A stretch of 64,000 nucleotides of DNA, taken from the NCBI GenBank assembly GCA_039105265.1, contig JAPFFF010000041.1, positions 1,178,001-1,242,000 of the forward strand, given 5' to 3'. A model generated the notes under the pieces. The model made no database searches and was not told the origin of the DNA. It saw nothing but the letters and a program-made list of their open reading frames with translations. The stretch's first letter is position 1; each line of letters begins with the position of its first letter. A program made the translations under genes and the position numbers. Of this stretch, positions 30,418 to 41,800 are shown in pieces. This DNA comes from Tritrichomonas musculus (Eukaryota > Parabasalia > Tritrichomonadida > Tritrichomonadidae).

Positions 30418-32802
30418 ATGGAAATTGAAATAAAAGGCAACCTTAGAGTGAAAATCAATCAGAATGACAAGACTGCATCCGTTGTTAAATCTCCAAAAGC
30501 TTCTGGAAACGTTTTAATCCCACATTTTGCTGAACATGAAAATAAAAATTATAAAATAATCTCTATCGAAGGATATGCATTTATCAACTGTAATATTGAT
30601 TGCTTAACATTTGCGAAAGACTCCGAAGTTGAAACATTTAAAAGTTATTGTTTTTCTGCAGCACATATCAAGAGACTGGAAATTCCATCGAGTGTCAAGA
30701 ACCTGGAGGATGGCTGGTGCCACTGCCTCTACGATTTGAGAGAAATTGAAGTGTCACCAAAGAACAGCCATTTTATTTTTTACAATAAAGACTTCCTTCT
30801 TGGGAAGAGCAGCGAATCGAGTGACAAATTTGACGTTCTCCTCTTTGCACGTTCTGACATCGAAGAAGCAGTGATCCCACCCCAAGTCACACGCATAAAG
30901 AAATACTCATTTGATCACCATAACGAGCTGAAAACAGTCAGATTTTCAACCAACTCAGAACTCAAGTGCATTGAAGATTCTGCATTCAGTTACAGCAGAA
31001 TTGAGAGTCTGTCGCTGCCAGCGAGTCTCGAGCAGATTGGCGACGGTTGTTTTTCACATACTCGTAATCTTCGAAAAGTAGAAATTTCACCAGAAAACAA
31101 ATTTTTCAAGATGATGAATGGCAAATGCGTTGTGAGAGAGAGCAGCCGCGGGAGCGGCGTCTTCGATGTCATCGTCCTTGCAGCGCGTGACATAGCGAGC
31201 ATCAGCATCCCTCCCCACATCAAAGTGATCAACAATTTGGCTTTTGAATACTGCGAACGATTGGAAACCGTCACATTTGAATCCAACTCATCACTCGTGT
31301 CAATCAAACAACGTGCATTTTCCGACATTTCAGGTCCAGAGAGACTCGTCCTTCCTCCCTCATTGCAAAAAGTAGGCACCTGTTCATTTTCACACATAAA
31401 AAATACGAAATCGATTGAATTCCTTGGCAAATCTGTTCAAATGGCACGCTACTGCTTCTCTGATTGCAAGAATCTGTCAATTATCACTTTTCCAAATGCA
31501 GACAAGATCGAATTTTACGCTTATGCAATATCAGGCGCTCCAAAAGATTTGAAGATTCGTGTCAAGCAAACTGCGAAACTGTCTGGTCCTGGCCTGAGTG
31601 GAATTGAGGGCCGAATCGTCTACATCGAAGACGACTCAGCTACAGCAGAAGAAACGACAGAAAACGTTACAGTAACAAAAGAATCAGATATAAAAGTGAC
31701 ATGTGAAGTAAAACGCAATCCAATTGAAGAAGAGAACAGGAATCTGAAAACGTTTGTTTCGTACCTGGTTTCTCGTCTTTCGAAGTACGAAGAAGTCATC
31801 TCGTACGGCGACTTTATCAAGAATAAAGACGAAGTTCAGAATGAAGAAGAAGGATGCAGCGACGAATCATCAGGTGGTCATGGATTTGTTGGTCCAGATG
31901 AAGAAGAATTCCAAGAAATTGAAAAGAAGATTGGTGAAGGTGCCACAAGTGAAGTGTTCAAAGTTTCAGACAGGCGTACAGGTGAAGTGATGTGCAAGAA
32001 AGTGATCAAAGAGGTGAGCGACGATAGAGCATTCAAAGCACTCAAGAACGCCGTGAAAGAGATCGAAGTTTCAGGGGCAGTCCGCCACCCGTGCATCTGC
32101 GACCTTCTTGGCTACAACACGCAGGAGCGTCTTCCAGTTTTTGGCAAAGAAAGCGAGAAGACGACTGTTGCACTTTTCTTTGAGCTTCTTCCTTACAGCG
32201 TGAAAGAAGTCGCATCGAAGAATCTTCTGAGCAACACGCTGAAAGTGCGAATTGCGGTTGAAGTTGCGTTTGGCATGTCGCACCTGCACAGCCGCGGCAT
32301 GATGCACCGCGACCTGAAGCTTGAGAACATCATGATGAACTCAGTCTTCGACTCGAAAATCATCGACTTTGGCCTTGTTCGCGCTCGCGATCTGTCAGAT
32401 TCATTCTCGAGCCTCACGAAGGGCATCGGCACGCTCGCGTACATGTCGCCGGAGATGGTGAACGAGGAAGAATACGACAACAAGACAGACGTCTACTCGT
32501 ACGGCGTCGTCCTCTTCGCTCTCTTCACGGGCAGCCTCCCGAGGCAGAGCATGCGCGACCGGCTGAACAACGTCCCGATGGAGTACCCGACGGCGTCGAG
32601 CGTCATCAGCGACTACTGCATCAGTCTGATCAAGCGCTGCACATCATTCAAGGCATCAGAACGCCCGACATTCGACGGCATCATCGATGACATGTTCAGC
32701 AACAATTTCCAGCTTGCATCAGAAGTTGATGTCAAAGCCATCAAACATCGCTTCCGCGAGCTGAATCGCATCCGATCACATCAGAACAAAGACAACAAGT
32801 GA
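30418..32802 (+). CDS. BspA-type LRR protein fused to a Ser/Thr kinase, 794 aa
   Basis: Residues about 20-400 are LRR_5 (BspA/TpLRR) repeats, seen as recurring IEGYAFINC, IPSSVKNL, IEDSAFSYSRIESLSLPASLEQIGDGCFS. A charged linker with a coiled-coil segment (ENRNLKTFVSYLVSRLSKYEE) follows. From about residue 500 there is a kinase: Gly loop IGEGATSEVF, Lys in CKKVI, HRDLKLEN (about 630), DFG, YMSPEM, DVYSYGVVLF and ASERPTF. All catalytic positions are present, so an active TKL-like kinase is expected. There is no signal peptide or membrane segment, so it is a cytosolic protein in which the LRRs may bind partners. The second half of the gene is strikingly GC-rich at third positions compared with its neighbours. 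A recent inverted copy of part of it lies 1.3 kb upstream. Confidence 0.9.
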   Translation: MEIEIKGNLRVKINQNDKTASVVKSPKASGNVLIPHFAEHENKNYKIISIEGYAFINCNIDCLTFAKDSEVETFKSYCFSAAHIKRLEIPSSVKNLEDGWCHCLYDLREIEVSPKNSHFIFYNKDFLLGKSSESSDKFDVLLFARSDIEEAVIPPQVTRIKKYSFDHHNELKTVRFSTNSELKCIEDSAFSYSRIESLSLPASLEQIGDGCFSHTRNLRKVEISPENKFFKMMNGKCVVRESSRGSGVFDVIVLAARDIASISIPPHIKVINNLAFEYCERLETVTFESNSSLVSIKQRAFSDISGPERLVLPPSLQKVGTCSFSHIKNTKSIEFLGKSVQMARYCFSDCKNLSIITFPNADKIEFYAYAISGAPKDLKIRVKQTAKLSGPGLSGIEGRIVYIEDDSATAEETTENVTVTKESDIKVTCEVKRNPIEEENRNLKTFVSYLVSRLSKYEEVISYGDFIKNKDEVQNEEEGCSDESSGGHGFVGPDEEEFQEIEKKIGEGATSEVFKVSDRRTGEVMCKKVIKEVSDDRAFKALKNAVKEIEVSGAVRHPCICDLLGYNTQERLPVFGKESEKTTVALFFELLPYSVKEVASKNLLSNTLKVRIAVEVAFGMSHLHSRGMMHRDLKLENIMMNSVFDSKIIDFGLVRARDLSDSFSSLTKGIGTLAYMSPEMVNEEEYDNKTDVYSYGVVLFALFTGSLPRQSMRDRLNNVPMEYPTASSVISDYCISLIKRCTSFKASERPTFDGIIDDMFSNNFQLASEVDVKAIKHRFRELNRIRSHQNKDNK

Positions 32803-34050
32803 AGCAAAGAAAGATGGCAAAATTACTTATCTTCTTGATGAAAATCATCAATCTTTAATAAACAAACTTACTCAATTTTATTATTTTATCTTTAATTTTT
32901 TGTTATCTAAATATAAAAAATGAATGAAAAAGTTGATATGCTTTTTAAAATTTTGAGAATTTTCAAATATATAAAATTAGAGAAAAAATGGTTAAATTAT
33001 AAAGATTGATGGCGTTAAAATCAACATCTGATGCAGGCTGGAAATTGTTGCTAAACTCACTAAAGTATCAGTTATAAAATGAGTAGTCTCAAAAAATTGA
33101 CTCTTCAGAAAAAGTTCATATTTTTTTTAAAAGAGCATTGAAAATGATACAACTTTTTGAATGCATGATTGTCCATTAATGAATTCAATAGAAGATCAAA
33201 AAGTAAAAACTTACAATATGAACTGGCTCGAAATTTAGCCTGGAAATTCCCTGCAGTAGGAACAAGCATGCTAAACCTCAAAATCTAAGTTCTCGAACTC
33301 GTGCTAAAAAAGAGGCTACATAAATTATAATGTTTATATTGCATATGCAATATATACCACAAACAAAAGCAGTTCCATCTTCACTTAAAGCAAGACAATG
33401 TGTCATTAAACTAGAGATTTAAAAAAATTACGAGTTTATACAACCTACTTTTTGAATAACTTTTTTCTCATAAAAAGTTATTGACATTTTTTTGCTTGTT
33501 ATTTTTATTCAAAAAGTGGTTTCATTGAAAGAAATTTGTGTTTTTCTAAAAATTAAGAAAATTCTTGTTTTTTTATTGTTAAATGAAGAAAATGAATATG
33601 GAAGTTTTCCACTTTTTGAAAACTCAAAGAAAAAATCAATGAAACTTGTACATTTAACAGCTTTTTCGCGGTTTGGAAGACGAATTGCTTCAATAAATTG
33701 ATGAGGTGAGTGAATAATGGTTCTTTCAATAATGAGAGCAGCATCTTCGGTATCAATTGCAAAACAAATGGCACCACCAAAGAAATTGGATTTTGACTGC
33801 TGATGTTGAGAATGATTGGAAATTCGCTATTGATTTCATCTGATGATATGGCAAGTTGTGTTTTATTGCTTCCTTCTATGAAAATAAGATAAAGAGTAAG
33901 ATTTTGCTAAATGATGATCATTTTTATTTATTATATTTATGTATGATCAACTTTCAATTACAAAATTGCATGGAATAAATTAAATAAATATTTATTTTAT
34001 GATATTTAATAAATAAAGTATACTAATTATTAATAAATTTATATTTGTAA
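32803..34050. other. Region with decayed coding fragments, minus strand
   Basis: No intact gene. On the minus strand, about 33357-33408 reads THCLALSEDGTAFVCG, the signature of an RCC1 beta-propeller repeat. About 33560-33880 also gives a protein-like reading (AICFAIDTEDAALIIERTI) that is interrupted. The pieces lie in different frames and are surrounded by stops, so this is best seen as one or more worn host genes. RCC1 assignment is from one motif only. Confidence 0.3.
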
Positions 34051-34503
34051 AAAATAAATAATTCCTTTTCTCTGCCAGACATTGCTCTCATTCCAATAAA
34101 ACCTTCAGAGAATTATGATTCTTTTGCAACTAGAGTTAAAAAGGAAGAAAATTACATCGGGCAATCATTATTTAACAGTAAAAGACGAGAAAAGAATATA
34201 AATTTTGGTGAATGCTCTGTTGTTGAAGTTCCATATAATTCAAATACAATAAAGACGAATTGTGGAGATACGCATGGATCATCAGGCGCAGGATACGTTA
34301 ACGAATATGGTCATTTAGTTGCTATTCATAGAAGTCAAAGTAGTTTCCTTGAATTCTATAAAAATGGAAATAACATTCAATTCCCTCTTGATTCTCAAAA
34401 AGAAGTGTATAACCTGTATTTAGACGATGAAAAAGTTTTAAATGAATCATCAGTCATTAAAGTTTTTTTTCAAATGTTTCACATCATTCTTCCAACATTT
34501 TGA
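34051..34503 (+). pseudogene. 3' fragment of a chymotrypsin-like serine protease gene
   Basis: The open frame has no initiating ATG near its beginning and carries the second half of a trypsin-fold protease. LPDIALIPI contains the Asp position (family DIALL), and CGDTHGSSGAGYVNEYGHLVAIH contains the Ser in the GxSG context followed by the strand-turn-strand typical of the family. The N-terminal barrel with the catalytic His is not found in the preceding 300 bp. It looks like a truncated copy, probably a pseudogene, next to other decayed fragments. Confidence 0.6.
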
Positions 34504-35062
34504 AGAAATCATAAAATATAAATTAAAAAGCAAAAGAGCACAAGCTATCAGTTCTAAATATATTTATGATCTTTTTACAAATAGAAACCAAAATTAAAAC
34601 ATGGCGAATTTCATGAACTCAATGCAAATACTATTGCTCATTCATTTTAATCATTTGAAACTTCTAAAACCCTGCTTTTAATATGACCATGGCCTGGAAA
34701 ACATTCAATTGACTTCATAGAAATAATTCATAATAATATCGATTAGCATGTTTTCGATATCAAAACAGATCCAAGCACATTTTTCTCCCAATATAGCCTC
34801 GTAACAATTATTATTATTATTGTGGTCAAGAACATTATGTTGTATTAATCTACATGAATTTGTTCTGGATTTTATTTTTATTATTATTTGTGATTTAGTA
34901 AAGACTAAAACCAAATTAAGGTAGTTCAATTAAAAATTTTATATAATAAAAATGAAACTAAAAACTAATAATATATGATTTTTCTCAATTGATCTGAAGT
35001 CTTTTTAGTGACAGTATTAAAATTCTGAGAAAATAGAAAATTTTAATACATTATAAATTTCA
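34504..35062. other. Intergenic region
   Basis: AT-rich spacer between the protease fragment and the glycosyltransferase-like gene. A 74-codon frame at 34705-34929 on the minus strand has no recognisable features. Confidence 0.45.
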
Positions 35063-36364
35063 TTATGACAGCTTATCAGGAAGAGGGAATTGAATTTCAG
35101 GTAAGATTTCAATTTCATTCAATTCAGATAAGTTTCCAACATTTGAAAACAAGCTTTTAGAATTCCCAGGGCAAAAGAACTGATTTCTGTCAACCATGTA
35201 CTGCAGTCTGTTGTACTGGTGAACGATTATTGGTGCCCTATTTGAATTATTTCCATAGAAAATATTTGTGATATTATTTAAATGGCATTTTGCATATTTG
35301 CAGCAGAAGTGCATTGTCAAAATCTCTGAGTTACAGTCGAGCGGCCTGACTTCAATTCCAGCATTTTGAATGTCATTATGATACAAAACAAAATTATGAT
35401 GAGCTTGATCAAGTGAGTCACCGAAGCATTGCCTCCAGTTAGCTTTTTCAAACATGATATTCAAATAATTCAAGAATGTTTTTGAGTATCCCATAGTGAC
35501 GCCGCTGCAAGAGACTGGATAGTTGTTATACTGTCCAAAGTAAGAAGCGCCGTAACATTTAGAGAACCAGATTCCTGTGTAAACAGAACTGCCCAATGAG
35601 ACTGGCTCTACTGAGACATAAAGGATGTTTTTTCTCTCAATTTTTCTATCAACTTTTTGAGACAAAAAAGTTTTATGTTGACGGTTAATTTTTATTGATA
35701 AATGAAGGTTTTCTTTTTCATTAATTTCTTCTTCTTCTTCTTCTATCATTGGTAGCATTTCATTTGAAAACGGATCAGATTGAAAGAAGACATCAAAAGT
35801 GTCAGAATGCAAGACTCGATCAACTTCTTTGATGTGCTTCGAAAGCCATTGATGATAGTAGTAGTAACGTGTCATTTTGGAACCTGAAATAAGAATCAAA
35901 TTGTTGCTGTTGTTAACCATGACTGGCTCAACTCGACAGGAACTGAAAAAGTGGAAATTGTGAGGTGAGAGTTTTTGGTTTTTGTCAATGAATAAAATTA
36001 TTCGACAGAGGCTGCCTGTCATTCGTAATGTGCGTACAAATATTTCTGCTTTCTCAATGGAATTAAGTGAAGCTGCTAAAACAACATCACGGCGAGATGA
36101 AGTCGGTGGATATAATGGAGTGAAATTGCATGGCGGACATAAGTTCGGTTTTGGAGTTTGAACATCATACTTACTTTCTTTTTGAATTTGTTCTAACTGG
36201 TTTTGTTGATTGCCTTTAAAGAAGGATTTAATATTGCAAATGACTGTTGAAAATAAATCAGTCTGTCCATTCGATGTAAATAAAAATAACTGATATAAAA
36301 AGAGAAATATGATCAATGAGAGCAGAGCTTTTGATGCTAAAAATTTTTTAACTTTTCTTTTCAT
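35063..36364 (-). CDS. Type II membrane protein, probable Golgi glycosyltransferase (GT-A-like)
   Basis: The start is the ATG at 36364; a longer frame begins only with GTG. The product has 433 residues: a short basic cytosolic tail (MKRKVKKFL), a signal-anchor helix (ALLSLIIFLFLYQLFLF), a stem rich in Gln, Cys and Pro, then a globular domain. VLAASLNSIEKAEIFVRTLR looks like the first beta-alpha unit of a nucleotide-sugar-binding fold, and DRVLHSDTFDVFFQSDPF resembles the DxD-type metal and sugar-nucleotide site. Several Cys and N-glycosylation sequons fit a luminal domain. A Glu-rich insert (EEEEEE) lies after the putative DxD region. I cannot name the GT family; related plant and protist proteins with SDxxDVxFQxDPF-like motifs exist. 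Confidence 0.55.
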   Translation of the reverse strand: MKRKVKKFLASKALLSLIIFLFLYQLFLFTSNGQTDLFSTVICNIKSFFKGNQQNQLEQIQKESKYDVQTPKPNLCPPCNFTPLYPPTSSRRDVVLAASLNSIEKAEIFVRTLRMTGSLCRIILFIDKNQKLSPHNFHFFSSCRVEPVMVNNSNNLILISGSKMTRYYYYHQWLSKHIKEVDRVLHSDTFDVFFQSDPFSNEMLPMIEEEEEEINEKENLHLSIKINRQHKTFLSQKVDRKIERKNILYVSVEPVSLGSSVYTGIWFSKCYGASYFGQYNNYPVSCSGVTMGYSKTFLNYLNIMFEKANWRQCFGDSLDQAHHNFVLYHNDIQNAGIEVRPLDCNSEILTMHFCCKYAKCHLNNITNIFYGNNSNRAPIIVHQYNRLQYMVDRNQFFCPGNSKSLFSNVGNLSELNEIEILPEIQFPLPDKLS

Positions 36365-36865
36365 TTTATTGTTTTTAAAAATATGAACAAACTTTTTGAG
36401 AAAGTTTAAACAAAAGAAGAAATACACATATTTCTTAAAATATTAATCATAATTGAATTATAAAAACTTAAATTAAGATTATAAAAAGAAAGCAACATAT
36501 GAATTATTTGTTTATTTGCATAAATGCATATTTTATATCATTATCATCAATACAAGTTGACTGATTATTCAACATTTTCAATCAAATTATTCATATCTCT
36601 GAACATCAAATTAAAATCAAAGAGAACGACATTATAATTTAAATAATCAAAAAAAAAAAAAATCTTATTTCAAATTGATAGTTGAGTTCAAAAAAAATTA
36701 AATTTGAATAAATAATACTTTATTTATTAATTTCCTTATCTGGTTTAATGAATAAATCTTTAGTTTTTATTATATGAACGTTTATAAAATTGTGAAAAAA
36801 ACGTTTAAATTTTTAATCAGTCAAACTCAAAAAACAATTTATACAGATTTTAGATTTTCTCAAGC
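36365..36865. other. Divergent intergenic region
   Basis: About 500 bp between two divergent genes, so it should hold both promoters. It is AT-rich with one A12 run (about 36651-36662). No repeat or ORF recognised. Confidence 0.45.
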
Positions 36866-38161
36866 ATGCTAATATATATATTACTTCAATTTTACTCATT
36901 TTCTCCCCAAAATAGCCAATATTATAATCAACAATTTTCACTTTCAAATGATATTAATTTATTAGGAAAAAACCATTGCTTTTTGCTAGGAATGAATTCA
37001 ACAAATGATACCGTATGTCATAAAAATGATTATGATAATCAAGAAATGTATTATTATTATTACATAAATTCTGATTTGAAATGCATGAAATCAGAAGAGT
37101 TGAAAATTGATTTCAAAGAACAAATTCAATTCGAAATTTTAAAAGACAATTGTGAACAATTCTTCAAAACTCTATTTTATAATCTGAAAAGCTTCATTAT
37201 CACATTTCAAATCCAAATTTATGCAATTTCAATTCTCATGATTCCGATAATTCTCGTTTTTTTAGCCAAAATGAACGAAAAAATAGATAAAAGCAACAGA
37301 TTGAATCTTCCCCAATTTGTTGATTCGATAATGCATTCTAAAGAATGCATTAATTTTTCAAAGTCGTATGTAAAATGGTTGTGCAGGAAAGTTCAGCCAC
37401 TTTTTTTGTCAGAACCGTCACTTCTTGAGCTCGAATCGCCAGTGTGCATATGTGGTGACATACATGGACAACTCTGTGATCTATTGCATGCGTTTGAGAA
37501 AGGTGGAGAACCGCCGAAAACTACTTATTTGTTCTTGGGTGATTATGTTGATCGTGGTGAAGACAGTGTTGATGTTATTTGTCTTCTTTTTGGGTTAAAA
37601 CTTTTATATCCTGATAATGTATATCTTCTTCGAGGTAATCATGAAAGTCCTGAGATTAATCAAGTGTTTGGCTTTGCTGATGAATGTGAAAGGAAATTGA
37701 ATTATTCATTGTGGCATCTTTTCAATGATGTTTTCGATACTCTTCCAATTGGAGCCGTTGTTGGCAAGCAATTCTTTTGTGTTCATGGAGGTTTGAGTCC
37801 TTACCTTGAAAATTTGAATGATGTAAAGAATATTGTTAGACCTTGCCCCGTTTTTAATGACGCTTTAACATCCGATCTTCTTTGGACAGATCCAAACCCG
37901 AAAATTGAAGGTTGGGGTCCGAATCCTAGAGGAGAAACTAAATCATGGGGACATGATGTTGCGGAATGCTTCTTAAAGCAAAACAATCTTAAATGTATCG
38001 TTCGGGGCCATCAAATGGCCTTCAAAGGCTTTAATTTCCCGTTTGGTCCGTTTTCAAATACTGTGACCGTTTTTACCGCATCAAAATATGGAAGAAATTT
38101 AAATCAGGCAGCAATTATGTTGATAGATGACCAAAATGAGTTCTCATTTATTAGATGGTGA
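36866..38161 (+). CDS. Membrane-spanning PP1-type Ser/Thr phosphatase
   Basis: The catalytic half, from about residue 145, has the complete PPP-family metal-site motifs: GDIHGQ, GDYVDRG, GNHE and the HGGLSP loop, plus RGHQ and a C-terminal TASKYG. It removes phosphate from Ser/Thr. What is unusual is the first 140 residues: a short hydrophobic signal-like start (MLIYILLQFYSFS), about 90 residues with Cys and an N-glycosylation sequon (NST at 44-46), then a clear membrane helix at about 109-134 (IITFQIQIYAISILMIPIIL) followed by a charged stretch. This topology would put the phosphatase on the cytosolic face and the N-terminal part in the lumen or outside. PP1 enzymes are normally soluble. The upstream ATG is in frame without interruption, so the fusion looks real. 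Confidence 0.85.
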   Translation: MLIYILLQFYSFSPQNSQYYNQQFSLSNDINLLGKNHCFLLGMNSTNDTVCHKNDYDNQEMYYYYYINSDLKCMKSEELKIDFKEQIQFEILKDNCEQFFKTLFYNLKSFIITFQIQIYAISILMIPIILVFLAKMNEKIDKSNRLNLPQFVDSIMHSKECINFSKSYVKWLCRKVQPLFLSEPSLLELESPVCICGDIHGQLCDLLHAFEKGGEPPKTTYLFLGDYVDRGEDSVDVICLLFGLKLLYPDNVYLLRGNHESPEINQVFGFADECERKLNYSLWHLFNDVFDTLPIGAVVGKQFFCVHGGLSPYLENLNDVKNIVRPCPVFNDALTSDLLWTDPNPKIEGWGPNPRGETKSWGHDVAECFLKQNNLKCIVRGHQMAFKGFNFPFGPFSNTVTVFTASKYGRNLNQAAIMLIDDQNEFSFIRW

Positions 38162-38827
38162 AATGCGTATATATTATTAATTATCAAAAATTTGCTCTTT
38201 TTATGCTTTACTTAATAAAAACATATCTTTCTTAATTTATATTTAATTTAATGAAAAAAGAGCTTATTTAATTTTCATTTTGAAATAATAATTTATTCCA
38301 ATAATTATTTAAAAATTTCAATTAAAGAATCAAAAAAAAAAACTTCAAAAATCAAATCAATAGGTGACTTAAATGTACATTCTAAGAGAAAAAATAATGT
38401 AAAAAAGATGCCATATATTATAAAGTTATTTTCCGTACAGCTTATTTTTGTATTCTATTACATGATAAAATGTACAACAAGTAATTGTTTCATGTTTTAT
38501 TCAAAAAAAACATGAAAAATAAGGCTGATTTCTAACAAAAATAAAATTGTATATACAATTGAATGAAAAAAAAACTAGACGGTTTTTCATTCAAAACTCA
38601 TGATGGAGTCATTTATCTATTTAAAAGTTTGTAGAGAAGTTTAAGAATATAAATAAAATAAAGCAATTATTGTTGGGTGGTTTAACATATTATTATTTTG
38701 AGAGGGTGTTGGCAACCTTTTTTATGACTTTAATTGAAATCATTCAAATTAATATAACTTCATGACTCTTTGCTCATATGACAAGTTTTCTTCATTCATT
38801 TTTATTTTTTGTATTCATCAAAGATAA
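38162..38827. other. Intergenic region
   Basis: About 670 bp of AT-rich DNA between two genes of the same direction. A fold-back of the type TTGTATATACAATTG occurs near 38547-38561. No gene found. Confidence 0.45.
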
Positions 38828-41800
38828 ATGCTTTTATTCATTGTTTTAGCTTTGGTGAACAAAAATACTAATCAACAAAAAACATTCACTTTTAGAAACA
38901 GCTTTAAAAAGGAGCTCACACTCATCGATCCAGACAAATATGTTGGGAAAAATGCAAATATGATTACATCATTCATCAAAAAGCTTTTTGGTCTTAACAA
39001 AAGTCTTGATGGAATGCAGAAAGAATGGTATTATGTTCACGTTTTGGACAATAATAAAACTGATATATTTAAAACATTAAGTATTAAAGAAAACAACCAA
39101 ATCATTAAAAACACATTCACAGCATTTCTTTCGAAAGAAGAACTTGATATCATTTCAAATGTTTCACTTGTGAAAAAGATAGAGCCAAATGAAAAGATAA
39201 TTGAAGAAAGTCAATCAATTGATGATACAAATAATTTTATAATAATAACTTCCCCACATTTTGAACTCTCAGCAAATCAACATTATATAATTGAAAAGAG
39301 AAATAATGATGACTCATTCACAATTAGAATTTTAACAAAAAACACAAGCAAGAAAAAGCAAATTTTAAAGCAACTTTCAAAGATACCTGAAATTAAATCA
39401 ATTATTGCACATAAAAAGCCGAATTTCAAAAACACTTATTCAACAGGATTCACACAAAGAAACAGCTTTAATTTCTCTTTGCAGAATGGTTTTTACGCAT
39501 TAAATAGATATTTGAATGATAAAGGAATAAATGGAGAAGGCCAAGTTATAACAATTTTAGACTCGCCACTGGATTTCCATCATTCAATGTTTCGAGACGA
39601 AAATGTAAAAGTAGAACTAAACAAATATATGCCAAATCATAGGAAAATAGTTTATTATTCATTTGAAGGAGACATGGATGATTGGGTAGAAATAATAGGA
39701 AGTGGTGAACATGGGACGCACACTTCAGGGACACTTGCAGGTAAAAACATTTGTCCGAAAAGTGGACTTGATTTCAGCCATTTTGATGGAAATGCACCAG
39801 AAGCGAAAATATTATTTGTTGGTCCTCAAGATGATGATAAAGATTTTTTTGATTCACTCGAAGTTGCCAAACTCATGAAGAATTATAACTCATATATATC
39901 ATCAAATAGTTGGGGATCAACAGATTATGACACGTATTTGAACTATAATTGGGGAATGCTAGCTCAAAAGAATCCACAATCAATCTTTGTCTATGCAGCA
40001 GGAAATGAATATGAAGTGTTGAATGGTAATTTTAGTATTTGTGATCCTGGTGGCTCGAAAAATGTTCTAGCTGTTGGTGCATTAGAAAGTTTTTATGATG
40101 AATCGCCTGCAATAATCATGATAAGTCTTGATTATGACGAAATTCAAATTAATTTAATTCAAATTTTAGATGAAGTGAGTTTGGTGTTCTATACAGGAAC
40201 AATAGGAACAGATCCAAGTGAATCAAACATAATTTTTGTTGACATGTCAAAAGGAAACCAATGTGAATTAATTACAGGAGATGTCATAAGTGTTATATAT
40301 GGGAAAAACGAAGAGTATTGGATATCAGATTGTGAATTAACACAAAAAGAAAGAATTTTTTATTGTCAAGAAGAATCAGAATCAATTGAACAACTTCTTA
40401 AACTTGGAGGAAGATATTGTATTCAAAAAATATATCAAATGCCAGATGAAATAAAGATTGATCATGCATCATTCTCTTCAACAGGACCAGCAAATAAAGG
40501 CATATTAAAGCCAGATGTTGTAGCTCCAGGAACAAGAATCATCAGTGCAGATTCAAATGAAAATAGCGATCATCCACACGGATGCCTTGAGAATTTAACA
40601 GGTGATTATCGATTCATGGATGGAACTTCAATGGCTACACCAAATGTCGCTGGAGGAATGGCATTAATTTATCAGTATTTCAACTCAGGAAAATGGATGG
40701 AAAAAGTTACTCTTGATGGATCTACAGCAAGAGCACTTGTTATCAATTCATGCACACATCCAAAAGGATCAAAAGTACCAGATATATTTTTCGGTCATGG
40801 AGTTGTTGATCTCTCAACAATTCTGCCAATTGAAAAAGATTTTGGAGTTCAAATAACAAGGCAAGATTCAAATAAACATTCAGTTCCAAACAACGGGCAT
40901 GTAACAGCAAAACTCAAAGTCAATCCAAAACAAAACAAGAAAAAATTACAAATTACTCTCTCATACATTGATCCTTTACTAAGTATCGAATCACCAATTC
41001 CTATTACTCGAGATCTCGATATGATTGTAACTTCGCCAAGCAACAAAATTTACATTGGCGATCATCTCCCATCAAAAGACACGCAGCACACATCGACGAA
41101 CGAGAAGATAATCATTGACGAAGATGAAATAGAAAGTGGTGAGTACACAATTCATGTTTATGGCGGTTATTTTGCAGACAATTTCAATAATGAAAATCAA
41201 AGGCAAGATTTCGCTGTGGCAGCTTCTGGACCGATAGAAAACGGTTATTTGGAATTTTATGATTCTTATAATTGCCCATGTAAAGAATGTGATCAAGATC
41301 ATCCAGGATTTTGTTTATGCGACAAAAATAAAAATATCGGACAAGTTTGTCAAGTAGATATTGAAGTCATTAATAATGTTTATGGAAATTTCTCAGTGGG
41401 GCCTTTGGAAGTGAAAAGAGTCAGATTTGTTGGTGATAGAAAAATTCAGTCAATCGTATCAAAATCTAATAATCCAGGAAGAAGTTCGACAATTTGGGTA
41501 AGTAAAAATTGTCATTTGTCTCTAGGTGAATATGAAATGAATGCTGAAACTGGAAATGAAACTGAAAAAGATAAATTAATTAATATCGATTTCGAATCAA
41601 AAGAAATTTGCATCGCTATTTTTAATTTTAATGATGTTGAAGCAATTTATAATATTGAAATTACTCTTGGACCGGAAGAAAAGAAACCTAAAGAATCAAA
41701 CGAAAATGTATTATTATTAATCATTTGTGTTGTTGCAGCTGCTGTATTATTAATTATCATTATAATATATATTATTGTATGCGTTAAATTCAAGGTTTGT

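Noticed and set aside
31878-32483. Several minus-strand frames within the LRR-kinase gene
   Set aside because: They are antisense shadows of a GC-rich coding region; the plus-strand kinase motifs are complete.
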